Source of the DNA: Nitricoxidireducens sp046726235
GTDB lineage: Bacteria > Pseudomonadota > Gammaproteobacteria > Burkholderiales > Rhodocyclaceae
DNA: 64,000 nucleotides
Assembly: GCA_046726235.1 (NCBI GenBank)
Contig: JBKPAD010000008.1
Location: 30,896-94,895, forward strand
Reading direction: 5' to 3'
How positions within the stretch are numbered: position 1 is the first letter of the stretch; the number at the start of each line of letters is the position of its first letter. The notes under the pieces were generated by a model. That model was not told the origin of the DNA and made no database searches. It was given only the letters and a program-made list of their open reading frames with translations. Of the stretch, positions 18,020 through 24,482 are shown piece by piece. Position numbers and translations under genes: made by a program.

Positions 18020-18991
18020 CTAATCCTTCGCCAGCGGGTGGAAAGCCCGGTTCACATAGGCCGCGACGGCGCGGATCTCGGCGTCGCTCAGCACCGACTT
18101 CCACGCCGGCATCGACGTGTTGGCCAGGCCGTCGCGGATCACGGCGATCAGGCGGCTTCGTGTCATGCCGACCATCGCGGCCGGGTCCGTCAGGTTGCGC
18201 GGATGCGGCTCCATGAAGGCGCCGATCCAGTTCTTGCCCGTGCCGTCCGCGCCGTGGCAGAAGGCGCAATTGGCAAGGAACAGGCGCTCGCCGCGCTTTT
18301 CCTCGCGCGTGAGATTGCGGATCTTCTTCGGCACGTCGTGTTTCGCATACGGACTGGCGCTGGTCATGGCGTCGATCGGCGGGTCGCGGTGCGAATAGGC
18401 GTTGCGCGGATATGACAGCGGGCGCGAGTCCCAATCGACGTCGTCGCCCTCCGCAGCGCCCCGGTCGTGGCAACTGACGCAGCTCGCCAGGTAGAGGCGC
18501 TTGCCGGCCGCCTGCTCCGGCGTCAGCAATTCCCAGGCACGGGAAAGCGGAATCTCACCTTTGGCAAACGGGAAGGCGGGCGCATAGCGCTCGTGGTCGG
18601 GCCAGCCGTTCTCGAGCGTGTGATAGCGGGTGTTGACCGCCTTGCGCTCGACAAACTCCTTGACGACGAAGGCCGCCACGAGCTCGATCTCGCGCTTGTT
18701 CAGCACGCCGGCGAACGGCTTCATCGCCGTGCCGGGCCGCCCCGCCTCGAGCACTGCCACCACCTCCGGCACGCCGAGCCGTTTGGGATCGGCCTTGGTG
18801 AAGTCGGCCGGCGGCGGCGTCAGGTAGGTCGCGGCCAGCGTGCGCGCGTCGCCCGAGTAGCCGTGGCAGAAGTAGCAGCGGAAGTTGTAGATGCGCCGGC
18901 CTTCCTCGTGGCCGGCGTCGGCCGCCGCCGCGCCGGCGAGGAGAGCCAGCGCCAGCCCGAAGGCCGCCCTTATCGACGCCACGAACCGCAT
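18020..18991 (-). CDS. Exported triheme class I c-type cytochrome
   Basis: A 323-residue exported protein with three CXXCH haem sites: CYFCH near the N-terminus, CVSCH in the middle and CAFCH in the last third. Each sits in a mono-haem class I cytochrome c pattern. Met ligands are plausible in GTAMKPF and TSMPAW. The order resembles the neighbour at 18998, from which it is separated by only six bases, so the two are co-transcribed and probably paralogous. They would be soluble periplasmic electron carriers. They run divergently from the tetraheme cluster at 20297. Confidence 0.88.
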   Translation of the reverse strand: MRFVASIRAAFGLALALLAGAAAADAGHEEGRRIYNFRCYFCHGYSGDARTLAATYLTPPPADFTKADPKRLGVPEVVAVLEAGRPGTAMKPFAGVLNKREIELVAAFVVKEFVERKAVNTRYHTLENGWPDHERYAPAFPFAKGEIPLSRAWELLTPEQAAGKRLYLASCVSCHDRGAAEGDDVDWDSRPLSYPRNAYSHRDPPIDAMTSASPYAKHDVPKKIRNLTREEKRGERLFLANCAFCHGADGTGKNWIGAFMEPHPRNLTDPAAMVGMTRSRLIAVIRDGLANTSMPAWKSVLSDAEIRAVAAYVNRAFHPLAKD

Positions 18992-18997
18992 GCCGGC

Positions 18998-20056
18998 TTA
19001 TTTCCCTGCCTTGCCTCCGCCCGGCCGGATGAAGCGGCGGAACACGTACTCGGAAACGTCGGCGATCTGCTGGTCGCTGAGAACCTTGTTCCAGGCCGGC
19101 ATCTCCGTTCCCAGTTTGCCCATCGCGGTCGAGGTGTAGATGACCGGGCGGTTGAGGATCTTCTTCGACTCCGCGGTAAGGAAGTTGCGCGGCTTCGGAC
19201 GGATGAAGTACGCGCGCGGTCCCTTGCCGTCGCCCTTGACGCCATGGCAGGTGGCGCAGTTGGCGTCGTAGAACTTGCCGCCCTTGGCGGCATCGCCCTT
19301 GATGCCGTTCGGCATCGGCAGGCTCATGTCGGCCGCGACGATGCGCGGCTTGACCGGCGCGGCGTCGCCGCTGCGGCCGCCGTGGGCGCGCACGCCGGAG
19401 ATGGTCTCGGACTGCGGCACCATCAGCGCCGCGCGCACGTAATCGACCACGGCCTCGATGTCGGCCGGCGGCAGGCGGCCGCCGAAGGGGGCCATGCCGG
19501 TGCCGGGACGGCCATTGGTCACCGACGCGATCATGCGCTCGCGCGAGAGTTCGACGCGCGCCTGCGGCGAGGCCAGGTCGCGCGGCGGTACCGGGCCGCC
19601 GACCGGGTGCGTGGAGCCCTGCCCGCGCTCGCCGTGGCAGACGACGCAGTTCTGCGCATACAGCTTCCTGCCTTGCAGCAGGCGCGGATCGCGCGCCACC
19701 ACCATGAACGTGTCGCGCACGTAATCGACGAGCGCCTCGATCTCCTTCTCCGTCAACTGCGTCTTCCAGCCGACCATCGCCGTCCCCGGCTTGCCGTGGG
19801 TGGTGATGACGATCATGGTCTCGCGATTGAGGTCGGTCGCCTGCGTAAAGTCTCGCGGCGGCGGGTTCAGGCTGCCGCGTGCACGGCTGCGCCCGTCGCC
19901 GCGGTCGCCGTGACAGACCGAGCAGTAGTTGTGATAGAGCACGTCTGGCTTGATCTGGTCAGTCTTGAGAGGCCTTTCGCCGGCGGCGGCGTTGCCCGCG
20001 CCGAGCAGGCAGAAGGAAACGGCGATCAGCGGCAGGCTCGAAACGAAACGGTTCAT
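18998..20056 (-). CDS. Exported triheme class I c-type cytochrome (paralogue)
   Basis: A 352-residue exported protein made of three class I cytochrome c domains: CSVCHGDRGDG, CVVCHGERGQG and CATCHGVKGDG, each followed by a PRD/PRN element and a Met-containing loop (GTAMVGW, GTGMAPF, TEMPAW). The signal peptide is MNRFVSSLPLIAVSFCLLG; ATG 20056 was chosen for it, since the in-frame sequence upstream looks non-coding. Three His/Met haems suggest a relatively high-potential periplasmic carrier. It is the first gene of a two-gene leftward operon facing the tetraheme cytochrome at 20297 across a 240-base regulatory region. Confidence 0.9.
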   Translation of the reverse strand: MNRFVSSLPLIAVSFCLLGAGNAAAGERPLKTDQIKPDVLYHNYCSVCHGDRGDGRSRARGSLNPPPRDFTQATDLNRETMIVITTHGKPGTAMVGWKTQLTEKEIEALVDYVRDTFMVVARDPRLLQGRKLYAQNCVVCHGERGQGSTHPVGGPVPPRDLASPQARVELSRERMIASVTNGRPGTGMAPFGGRLPPADIEAVVDYVRAALMVPQSETISGVRAHGGRSGDAAPVKPRIVAADMSLPMPNGIKGDAAKGGKFYDANCATCHGVKGDGKGPRAYFIRPKPRNFLTAESKKILNRPVIYTSTAMGKLGTEMPAWNKVLSDQQIADVSEYVFRRFIRPGGGKAGK

Positions 20057-20096
20057 GGGGCTCGGGTTCCTGGGACGAAACATGGACGGGGCAGAC

Positions 20097-20111
20097 GCAA
20101 GAAGCAGGCCG
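20097..20111 (-). promoter_or_regulatory. Weak sigma-54-like promoter for the leftward cytochrome pair
   Basis: Read on the minus strand the sequence is CGGCCTG-CTTC-TTGC. It keeps the GG and GC dinucleotides at the -24/-12 spacing but differs from TGGCACG at three positions. It would start transcription about 29 bases before ATG 20056. The match is only suggestive, but a strong sigma-54 site points the other way 20 bases off. Confidence 0.3.
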
Positions 20112-20131
20112 AGGCCGTTGCGTGCATCGCT

Positions 20132-20146
20132 TGGCACGATGCTTGC
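20132..20146 (+). promoter_or_regulatory. Sigma-54 promoter before the first tetraheme cytochrome
   Basis: TGGCACG-ATGC-TTGC is a perfect match to the -24/-12 sigma-54 consensus (TGGCACG, four bases, TTGC). Transcription would start near 20158 and read through a leader of about 140 bases into the gene at 20297. Sigma-54 promoters need an AAA+ activator; one with a GAFTGA loop is encoded at 55763. Confidence 0.75.
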
Positions 20147-20208
20147 GATTATGCCAAGCCCGCTGCCGGAATTGGCAACTCCTCTCTGCCGCTGATCCGA
20201 CAGCGTTT

Positions 20209-20236
20209 GCCACGGTTCGTTCACACGAACCGTGGC
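20209..20236. promoter_or_regulatory. Perfect 12-base inverted repeat in the cytochrome leader
   Basis: GCCACGGTTCGT (20209-20220), a four-base loop TCAC, then ACGAACCGTGGC (20225-20236). It lies inside the predicted 5' leader of the tetraheme gene, downstream of the sigma-54 site and 60 bases before the ATG. It could be a protein operator or an RNA hairpin that controls read-through. The bases after it (TCCTTCTTCT) are not a clean U-run, so an ordinary terminator is less likely. Confidence 0.55.
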
Positions 20237-20296
20237 TCCTTCTTCTCGTGAGCGGGTATGCTTCGCGCCGTATATCTATGGGAACACGCTCCTGAA

Positions 20297-21010
20297 ATGA
20301 GGCGAAAGCTCGCGCGACTCGTCGCCCTATCGGCCCTGCTGGCGAGCGCGTCCGCGAACGCAGACATTCGCACGACGCCGCACAGCCTGGTGAAGAAGTC
20401 GACGAAACCCGACGCCTCGGACGTCTGCGTCTTCTGCCATACGCCCAACGTCGCCGGCAAGCCGCCCGAGCACGCGCCGCTTTGGCAGCGCTCGATCGGC
20501 ACCGACCTGGTGTTCACCACCTACGACGACATCGGACGCCTCGGCCTCGGCAAGGATTCGGTCGGCTCGCAGTCCATCGCCTGCCTGTCGTGCCACGACT
20601 CGAACCAGGCGCGCGCCATCAGCAAGACCTCGGCCGACCATCCCTTCGGCGTGCCCTATCGCGGCGCGGCGCTGCATCGCGGCCCCGCGCTGGTTGCGCA
20701 TCCCAAGATCGAGACGGAGAACGACGGCAGCAGCGTCCGGGCCAGGGGCCTGGTGGCCCTCGAAGACTTTCGCGGCGCCAGCCAGGGCATCATCGAGAAC
20801 CGGACCATCTGGTGGGTGTCGGTGACGGGGAATACCGCCCGCCGCACGCGCAGCGACCTGCCCCTCTACCAGCGCCACGACGAGGACAGCGGGCAGAACG
20901 TGCCGTTCATCGAATGCAGCAGTTGCCACGACCCGCACTCCAACAACAATCAGTTCCTGCGGCTGCCGAACGACGGCAGCAGCCTTTGCCTGTCTTGCCA
21001 CATCAAATAG
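20297..21010 (+). CDS. Exported tetraheme cytochrome, OmcE-like module
   Basis: A 237-residue exported protein with four CXXCH sites: CVFCHTPN at Cys44, CLSCHDS at 96, CSSCHDPH at 207 and CLSCHIK at the extreme C-terminus (231). The order of landmarks (PHSL before haem 1, CVFCHTP, PLWQR, CLSCHD, DHPFGVPY, CSSCHDPH, CLSCHIK) is shared with the gene at 22396 and with the N-terminal part of the 877-residue protein at 32258. This architecture resembles the OmcE-type tetraheme cytochromes that form extracellular filaments; that link is inference. The start ATG 20297 gives a normal signal peptide (MRRKLARLVALSALLASASA); an in-frame ATG at 20258 would add 13 residues. A sigma-54 promoter lies upstream and an NHL lipoprotein gene follows. 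Confidence 0.88.
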   Translation: MRRKLARLVALSALLASASANADIRTTPHSLVKKSTKPDASDVCVFCHTPNVAGKPPEHAPLWQRSIGTDLVFTTYDDIGRLGLGKDSVGSQSIACLSCHDSNQARAISKTSADHPFGVPYRGAALHRGPALVAHPKIETENDGSSVRARGLVALEDFRGASQGIIENRTIWWVSVTGNTARRTRSDLPLYQRHDEDSGQNVPFIECSSCHDPHSNNNQFLRLPNDGSSLCLSCHIK

Positions 21011-21045
21011 CCGCGGACTTGCGGCAGCAACCTGGGGAAGAGAAG

Positions 21046-22191
21046 ATGAAAGCCACGCCACCGATGAAGCTCCATTCCTTGGCCACCCTGCTTTGCGCCG
21101 CGGCCCTGGCAGCCGCGTCGCTGTCCGCCTGCGCCCCGGTGCCCAAGGGCAGCGAACAAAAGACCAGGGAGGCCAGCCTGGTCTACCCCGCGCCGCCCGA
21201 CGAGCCGCGCTTCATCTTCGAGCGCACCATCCGCGGCAGCGCCGACATCGTTCCGGACCAGGAGGAGGCCGCGCTAAGGCGTGCTCTTACGGGCCAGGGG
21301 CGCACCTCCGAAGGGCTCGGCAAACCCTATGCGGTCACTGCCCACCGCGGCCGGCTGTTCGTCTCGGACTCGACGGAGCCCTTCATCAAGGTCTTCGACG
21401 CGCCGAAGGGCAAGTACTACAAGATCGGCGAGACGGATGGCGCCGGTCAGTTGATGAAGCCGCTGGGACTGGACGTCGACGACGCCGGCAACCTCTTCGT
21501 CGCCGACGCCACGGCCAAGGCGATCGTCACCTTCGACAAGGACGGCAAATTCCTGCGCAAGATCGGCGGCGCCAAGCTCTTCGACCGCCTCTCGAGCGTC
21601 ACCGTCGACCCCGCCGGCGAGCGCCTCTACGTGGTGGACATCGGCGGCGTCAGTTCCGAGCAGCATCGCGTGCGCGTTTTCAACGCCAGGAACGGCGACC
21701 ACCTGTTCGATATCGGCAAGCGCGGCAGCGGCCCGGGGGAATTCAACCTGCCGCGCGACGTCGCCATCGGAAAGAACGGCCAGCTCTACGTCGTCGACGG
21801 CGGCAACTTCCGCGTCCAGGTGTTCGACCGCGACGGCAAGTACCTGCAGAGTTTCGGCAGCGTCGGCCGCCAGATGGGCAATTTCGCGCGCCCGAAGGAG
21901 ATCGCCACCGATCGCGACGGCAACGTCTATGTCGCCGACGCCGCCTTCGGCAACTTCCAGATCTTCAGCGCCGACGGCGACCTGCTGATGTATGTCGGCG
22001 AGCGCTCGGAAGTCGACGGGCCTGCCAGGTACATGCTGCCGGCCGGCATCACCGTCGACGAGGACGGTCGCATCTATTTCGTCGACCAGTGGTTCCGCAA
22101 GGTCGACGTCTTCCGCCCGCATGCCATGAAGCCGGAAGAGGGCTACTTCGGCCAGAAGCCGCAGCCCGCCCAGAAGCCCGCCGCCAAGTAA
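21046..22191 (+). CDS. NHL-repeat beta-propeller lipoprotein
   Basis: A 381-residue protein with a lipoprotein signal peptide ending LSAC, so it is probably anchored to a membrane leaflet. From about residue 95 onward it contains repeated NHL blades (patterns such as KPLGLDVDDAGNLFVADA, LPRDVAIGKNGQLYVVDG and RPKEIATDRDGNVYVADA), enough for a six-bladed propeller. The C-terminal tail is Pro/Lys/Gln-rich. NHL propellers mediate protein-protein contacts; here the setting between two tetraheme cytochrome genes suggests a scaffold or secretion helper for the cytochromes. The region upstream has a GGGGAAG ribosome site. It is not an enzyme as far as I can see. Confidence 0.88.
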   Translation: MKATPPMKLHSLATLLCAAALAAASLSACAPVPKGSEQKTREASLVYPAPPDEPRFIFERTIRGSADIVPDQEEAALRRALTGQGRTSEGLGKPYAVTAHRGRLFVSDSTEPFIKVFDAPKGKYYKIGETDGAGQLMKPLGLDVDDAGNLFVADATAKAIVTFDKDGKFLRKIGGAKLFDRLSSVTVDPAGERLYVVDIGGVSSEQHRVRVFNARNGDHLFDIGKRGSGPGEFNLPRDVAIGKNGQLYVVDGGNFRVQVFDRDGKYLQSFGSVGRQMGNFARPKEIATDRDGNVYVADAAFGNFQIFSADGDLLMYVGERSEVDGPARYMLPAGITVDEDGRIYFVDQWFRKVDVFRPHAMKPEEGYFGQKPQPAQKPAAK

Positions 22192-22395
22192 GCCTATTTC
22201 CCGGCGGCGGGAAGCCTGCGGCTTCCAATTCCGGGAACCGGAGACCCCCACCGGCGAGGCCGGGAAGGGGCGACCGGGCCGGCGCCCTGCAACCACGCGG
22301 CATCTGTGCGCCGGCGCATCGACGCAAACAGGCTGGCACGCTCTCTGCATTGCTGTTGGCGGAACAAGAATTTCACTTTCTGGTAGGAGACGACC
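22192..22395 (+). promoter_or_regulatory. Intergenic leader region of the main tetraheme gene
   Basis: This 204-base gap holds a 7-base perfect hairpin GGAAGCC-TGC-GGCTTCC (22210-22226) just after the NHL stop, without a U-run. It is followed by a GC-rich stretch and then a sigma-54-like promoter at 22334-22348. The hairpin may mark the end of, or a processing site in, the upstream transcript. Confidence 0.4.
22334..22348 (+). promoter_or_regulatory. Sigma-54 promoter before the second tetraheme cytochrome
   Basis: TGGCACG-CTCT-CTGC matches the sigma-54 -24 element exactly and the -12 element except for one base (CTGC for TTGC), with correct spacing. The expected start near 22360 gives a short leader of about 36 bases that includes the TAGGAGA ribosome site before ATG 22396. 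Confidence 0.7.
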
Positions 22396-23262
22396 ATGAA
22401 CGCAAACACGAGGACCAATCAGATGGGAAAACGCCTTTGGCAATGGATCGGCGCCGCTGCGCTCGCGGTGACGCTCTCCGGCCCCGCGGTAGCGGCTATC
22501 AAAGACACCAAGCACAACCTGACTTCGGCCACCGGCACCGGCGTCAACAAGACGACGTCGACGGACCAGATCTGCGTCTTCTGCCATACGCCGCACGCCT
22601 CGAACACGACCGCCGGGGTGCCGCTTTGGAACAAGGCCCTGCCGACCAGCACCTACACGGTTTATTCGAGCGACTCGATGCAAGGCGTCTCGGACATGAC
22701 CAACTCGGCTTCGCTGGTCTGCCTGTCCTGCCATGACGGTTCCCAGGCCATGGACAGCACGATCAACGCGCCTGGGCCGGGCCTCGGCAGCGGGTACGCC
22801 GGCGCGGTCGGCAACTGGTCGGGTGCCAACCAGACAGCTGGCGCACTGAAGGCCGGCATCGTCACGAACCTCGGCACCGACCTCAATAACGACCACCCGA
22901 TCGGCATCCCGTATTGCGGCGGTGGCCTTGCCGCGGCGAGCGTGGGCAGCAGCGGCGCGATCTCTAAGGACGGTTGCAACGACAAGGACTTCCACGACAT
23001 CCAGACCGCCAAGATCGGCTCGAACCAGGCCTACTGGGTCGACGTCGCCGACGCCGGCATCACCGGCGCCCCGGCCGGTGTCGCGGGTACCCGTCAGCGC
23101 AGCGACATCGCCCTGTACAAGCGCGGTGCCGATGTCGGCGCCCCGTACGTCGAGTGCGGCAGCTGCCATGACCCGCACGTTTCGGCCGAGGGAACCGCCG
23201 TGTCCTTCATGCGCGTGTCGACGGCGGGATCCAAGATCTGCCTCGCCTGCCACAACAAGTAA
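22396..23262 (+). CDS. Exported tetraheme cytochrome, candidate nanowire subunit
   Basis: A 288-residue exported protein with four CXXCH motifs: CVFCHTPH at Cys60, CLSCHDG at 109, CGSCHDPH at 254 and CLACHNK at 282, six residues from the end. His40 in DTKHNL precedes haem 1. Two extra cysteines, 174 and 194, could form a disulfide in the insert between haems 2 and 3. The mature size, four haems, the KH-CVFCHTPH-PLWN start and the C-terminal haem fit the OmcE-like group of filament-forming extracellular cytochromes, although I could not align it against OmcE here. It has its own sigma-54 promoter and is closed by a strong terminator, so it is a separate, probably highly expressed transcript, as expected for a structural subunit. 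Confidence 0.9.
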   Translation: MNANTRTNQMGKRLWQWIGAAALAVTLSGPAVAAIKDTKHNLTSATGTGVNKTTSTDQICVFCHTPHASNTTAGVPLWNKALPTSTYTVYSSDSMQGVSDMTNSASLVCLSCHDGSQAMDSTINAPGPGLGSGYAGAVGNWSGANQTAGALKAGIVTNLGTDLNNDHPIGIPYCGGGLAAASVGSSGAISKDGCNDKDFHDIQTAKIGSNQAYWVDVADAGITGAPAGVAGTRQRSDIALYKRGADVGAPYVECGSCHDPHVSAEGTAVSFMRVSTAGSKICLACHNK

Positions 23263-23288
23263 GCAAACCGGACAGGCTTCAAATCGAA

Positions 23289-23320
23289 CGGGCCAGACGC
23301 ACTGCGTCTGGCCCGTTTTT
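23289..23320 (+). terminator. Rho-independent terminator after the tetraheme gene
   Basis: CGGGCCAGACGC, loop ACT, GCGTCTGGCCCG: a perfect 12-base stem, followed directly by TTTTT. It ends the transcript of the 22396 cytochrome and separates it from the isomerase gene. Confidence 0.9.
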
Positions 23321-23365
23321 CGCTTTTGAGAACCCGTCAACACCCATCACAGAGGTCAAGGTCCC

Positions 23366-24376
23366 ATGAAGATGCGCATCGTCCCACTCGTTTCGATCGT
23401 CGCCCTCGCCGCCGTCCTCGCCCCGCCCGCCGGCGCCGCGGATGCAGCCGCGCCCGCTGCCGCCGCGCCGGCCGCCGAACCGCTCTACGCGACGGTCGAC
23501 GGCAAGGCCATCACCCAGCAGGAATTCGTCGCCGCGTTCAACAACCACCTACGCCAGAAGTTCTACCACGGCCAGGTGCAGCCCGACCAGGTCGATGCCG
23601 CGCGCAAGGAAGTCGCCGACAAGCTGATCGACCGCCTGCTGATGCTCGACGAAGCCAAGCGGCGCGGCATTGCCGCCGACGAGGCATCGATCGACAAGAC
23701 CGTCGCCGAATACGACGCCCGCTACGCCGGCAGCCCGCGCTGGCAGCAGAGCCGCGAGCTGATGCTGCCCGGCCTCAAGAAGCAACTGATCGAGCAGGAG
23801 GTGCTGCGCCAGGTCGAGGCCGCGGGCCGCAGCTTCGCCGAGCCCACGGATGAGGCGGTACAAGCGTTCTACAAGACCCGCATCGATCTCTTCACCCAGC
23901 CGGAGAAGCTGCGCCTGCACACCATCCTGTTGCGCGTCGATCCGTCGTCGCCGAAGTCGGTCTGGGATGCCGCGCGCGAAGAGGCGGCGCGCATCGTCGC
24001 GCGCCTGCGCGCCGGCGATGCGAAGTTCGAGGAACTCGCCGCGCTGCACTCGCAGGACACCAGCGCCGAGAGGGGCGGCGACATGGGCTACCTGCACATG
24101 GGCATGGTTCCGGAGGCAGTGCAGACGCGCATCGACGCCTTCCCGCCCGGCAGCGTCGGCGACCCCGTCGACGTGCTCGAGGGCGTCGCGATCTTCCGTC
24201 TCGACGAACGCGTGCCGCCGCAGGTGATGGCCTACGCCGACGTCGCCGCCAGGGCGCGCGAGCTGCTCAAGCGCGAGCTGTCGGAACAGGCCTGGAAGGA
24301 TTTCCTGGCCGGCCTGCGCAAGAGCGCCGTGATCAAATTCCACGAATCGCCGACGCCGCCCGCGGCGAAAAACTAA
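23366..24376 (+). CDS. Periplasmic parvulin-type peptidyl-prolyl isomerase (SurA/PpiC-like)
   Basis: A 336-residue protein with a signal peptide, an N-terminal SurA-like chaperone helix region (VDGKAITQQEFVAAFN and the helices up to about residue 165), and a parvulin PPIase domain at about 185-285 (LHTILLRVD, AALHSQDTSAERGGDMGYL, FPPGSVGDPV). Such proteins fold outer-membrane barrels and secreted proteins in the periplasm. Its place between the candidate filament cytochrome and the outer-membrane barrel candidate suggests it is a dedicated folding or export factor of this locus. A start at 23366 is supported by AGAGGTCAAGG upstream. Confidence 0.9.
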   Translation: MKMRIVPLVSIVALAAVLAPPAGAADAAAPAAAAPAAEPLYATVDGKAITQQEFVAAFNNHLRQKFYHGQVQPDQVDAARKEVADKLIDRLLMLDEAKRRGIAADEASIDKTVAEYDARYAGSPRWQQSRELMLPGLKKQLIEQEVLRQVEAAGRSFAEPTDEAVQAFYKTRIDLFTQPEKLRLHTILLRVDPSSPKSVWDAAREEAARIVARLRAGDAKFEELAALHSQDTSAERGGDMGYLHMGMVPEAVQTRIDAFPPGSVGDPVDVLEGVAIFRLDERVPPQVMAYADVAARARELLKRELSEQAWKDFLAGLRKSAVIKFHESPTPPAAKN

Positions 24377-24442
24377 AGCCGGAAATTGCAGTCCGCCGGA
24401 GGTCGCAAATTGTCCCGCTGATCCGCGCTTTGGCTTGACGCC

Positions 24443-24457
24443 GGGCACGCTATAAGC
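24443..24457 (+). promoter_or_regulatory. Possible promoter before the outer-membrane barrel gene
   Basis: GGGCACG-CTAT-AAGC resembles the sigma-54 site at 22334 (12 of 17 positions over the compared stretch, with GG and GC kept), but a TTGACG at 24434-24439 could equally be a sigma-70 -35 element. The region between 24377 and 24482 holds nothing else. Confidence 0.3.
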
Positions 24458-24482
24458 GTGGTATGGAGAATGGCGACTTTTT

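Noticed and set aside
20161..20296. Inverted repeat at 20209-20236 as a simple rho-independent terminator
   Set aside because: No U-run follows on either strand, and it lies between a promoter and its gene.
21274..23343. Open frame of 689 codons on the minus strand
   Set aside because: It spans two well-supported plus-strand genes and a terminator and has no recognisable domain.
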